Shown here in pieces: positions 63,438 to 64,000 of a DNA stretch of 64,000 bases; the stretch's first letter is position 1; every line of letters starts with the position of its first letter. The translations under genes and the position numbers were made by a program. The stretch lies in NCBI RefSeq assembly GCF_029379315.1, contig NZ_JAQYWQ010000015.1, positions 1 through 64,000 on the forward strand, read 5' to 3'. The DNA comes from Nostoc sp. S13 (GTDB lineage Bacteria > Cyanobacteriota > Cyanobacteriia > Cyanobacteriales > Nostocaceae). The notes under the pieces are model-generated. The model was not told where the DNA came from. It saw only the letters and a list, made by a program, of their open reading frames with translations, and made no database searches.

Positions 63438-63744
63438 TTTGTTTATAAAGAATGGCTACCGAGCTGGTTATTCACGGCTAAAACTATGCCTGGTAGCCCT
63501 ATACTGACAATTTCTTGAGTTTTTAAGTGTTTTCACAAAAAAGAATTCAGGAGCGGAGCGTCTGGAGTCTCCCCAAGTAGAGCAAGTGGCGTCAACTTAT
63601 GTTCAGAATTAAGCATGAATTGGAGTGCGACTGGCTCCTGAATAAAGGATGAAAAACTATACTAAATCCAAGATTTAGTGGTCAACTCTCGTAGTGGTGG
63701 GTGTGAATCCCCAAGGAATTACATTCTGAATTCTGACTTCTTAT

Positions 63745-64000
63745 TTAAAAAAGGTGTATGTTGATTAGCGATGGTCTCTCAGCTGGAATTACGTAGCCAG
63801 GAGCATAAAATTCCTCCTGTGGGCCAATAATAACCCCGTCGGGAAGTCTGGAGTAACCATTACGAAGTCTGACTACCTCTCTAGCAGAAATAATTCTCCC
63901 ATTAGCCAATCTGAGATCACCATTACGAAGTCTGACTGCTCTGCTATTGTATTGGTTGTCGCGGTTCCAATTGCCCCTGTCTCCAAGGTTTCTAACTTCT
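63745..64000 (-). CDS. Partial hypothetical protein, C-terminal end; runs off the window
   Basis: Reverse-strand translation EVRNLGDRGNWNRDNQYNSRAVRLRNGDLRLANGRIISAREVVRLRNGYSRLPDGVIIGPQEEFYAPGYVIPAERPSLINIHLF*; internal RLRNG repeats. Confidence 0.65.
   Translation of the reverse strand, partial: EVRNLGDRGNWNRDNQYNSRAVRLRNGDLRLANGRIISAREVVRLRNGYSRLPDGVIIGPQEEFYAPGYVIPAERPSLINIHLF

Overview
Cyanobacterial chromosomal window, Nostocales-like: HIP1 GCGATCGC sites throughout, hemF, cpcT-like, thf1/psb29, and many short dispersed repeats. About 45 protein genes are supportable. Recognisable ones include an Mrp-type ATPase, hemF, a CpeT/CpcT-like lyase, thf1, an ExbB/ExbD pair, a GH15/phosphorylase-kinase-like protein, mgtE, pyrB, a TldD/PmbA pair, a GT2/FAD-oxidoreductase/small EamA operon, Tex, an RppA/RppB-like two-component pair, a secreted GH32 enzyme, a P-type ATPase/ferredoxin/membrane-stress cluster, a CHAT protease with TPR repeats, a CPA2 antiporter, and a MacAB/DevBCA-like exporter with TolC. 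The most notable observations are: (1) a CHAT ORF and a TPR ORF in the -1 frame, joined at a perfect A AAA AAT slippery heptamer and bracketed by two inverted, identical 141-bp TA-flanked MITEs; (2) four identical copies of that MITE plus several other TA-flanked families, two of which interrupt genes (a universal stress protein and a DUF433 protein); (3) in-frame insertion of intergenic-type repeats into pyrB and an SRPBCC gene; (4) three small genes with in-frame stops but otherwise conserved frame; (5) a GH32 gene flanked by ~75-bp direct repeats. All calls come from reading the sequence and supplied translations. No database search or folding was run.
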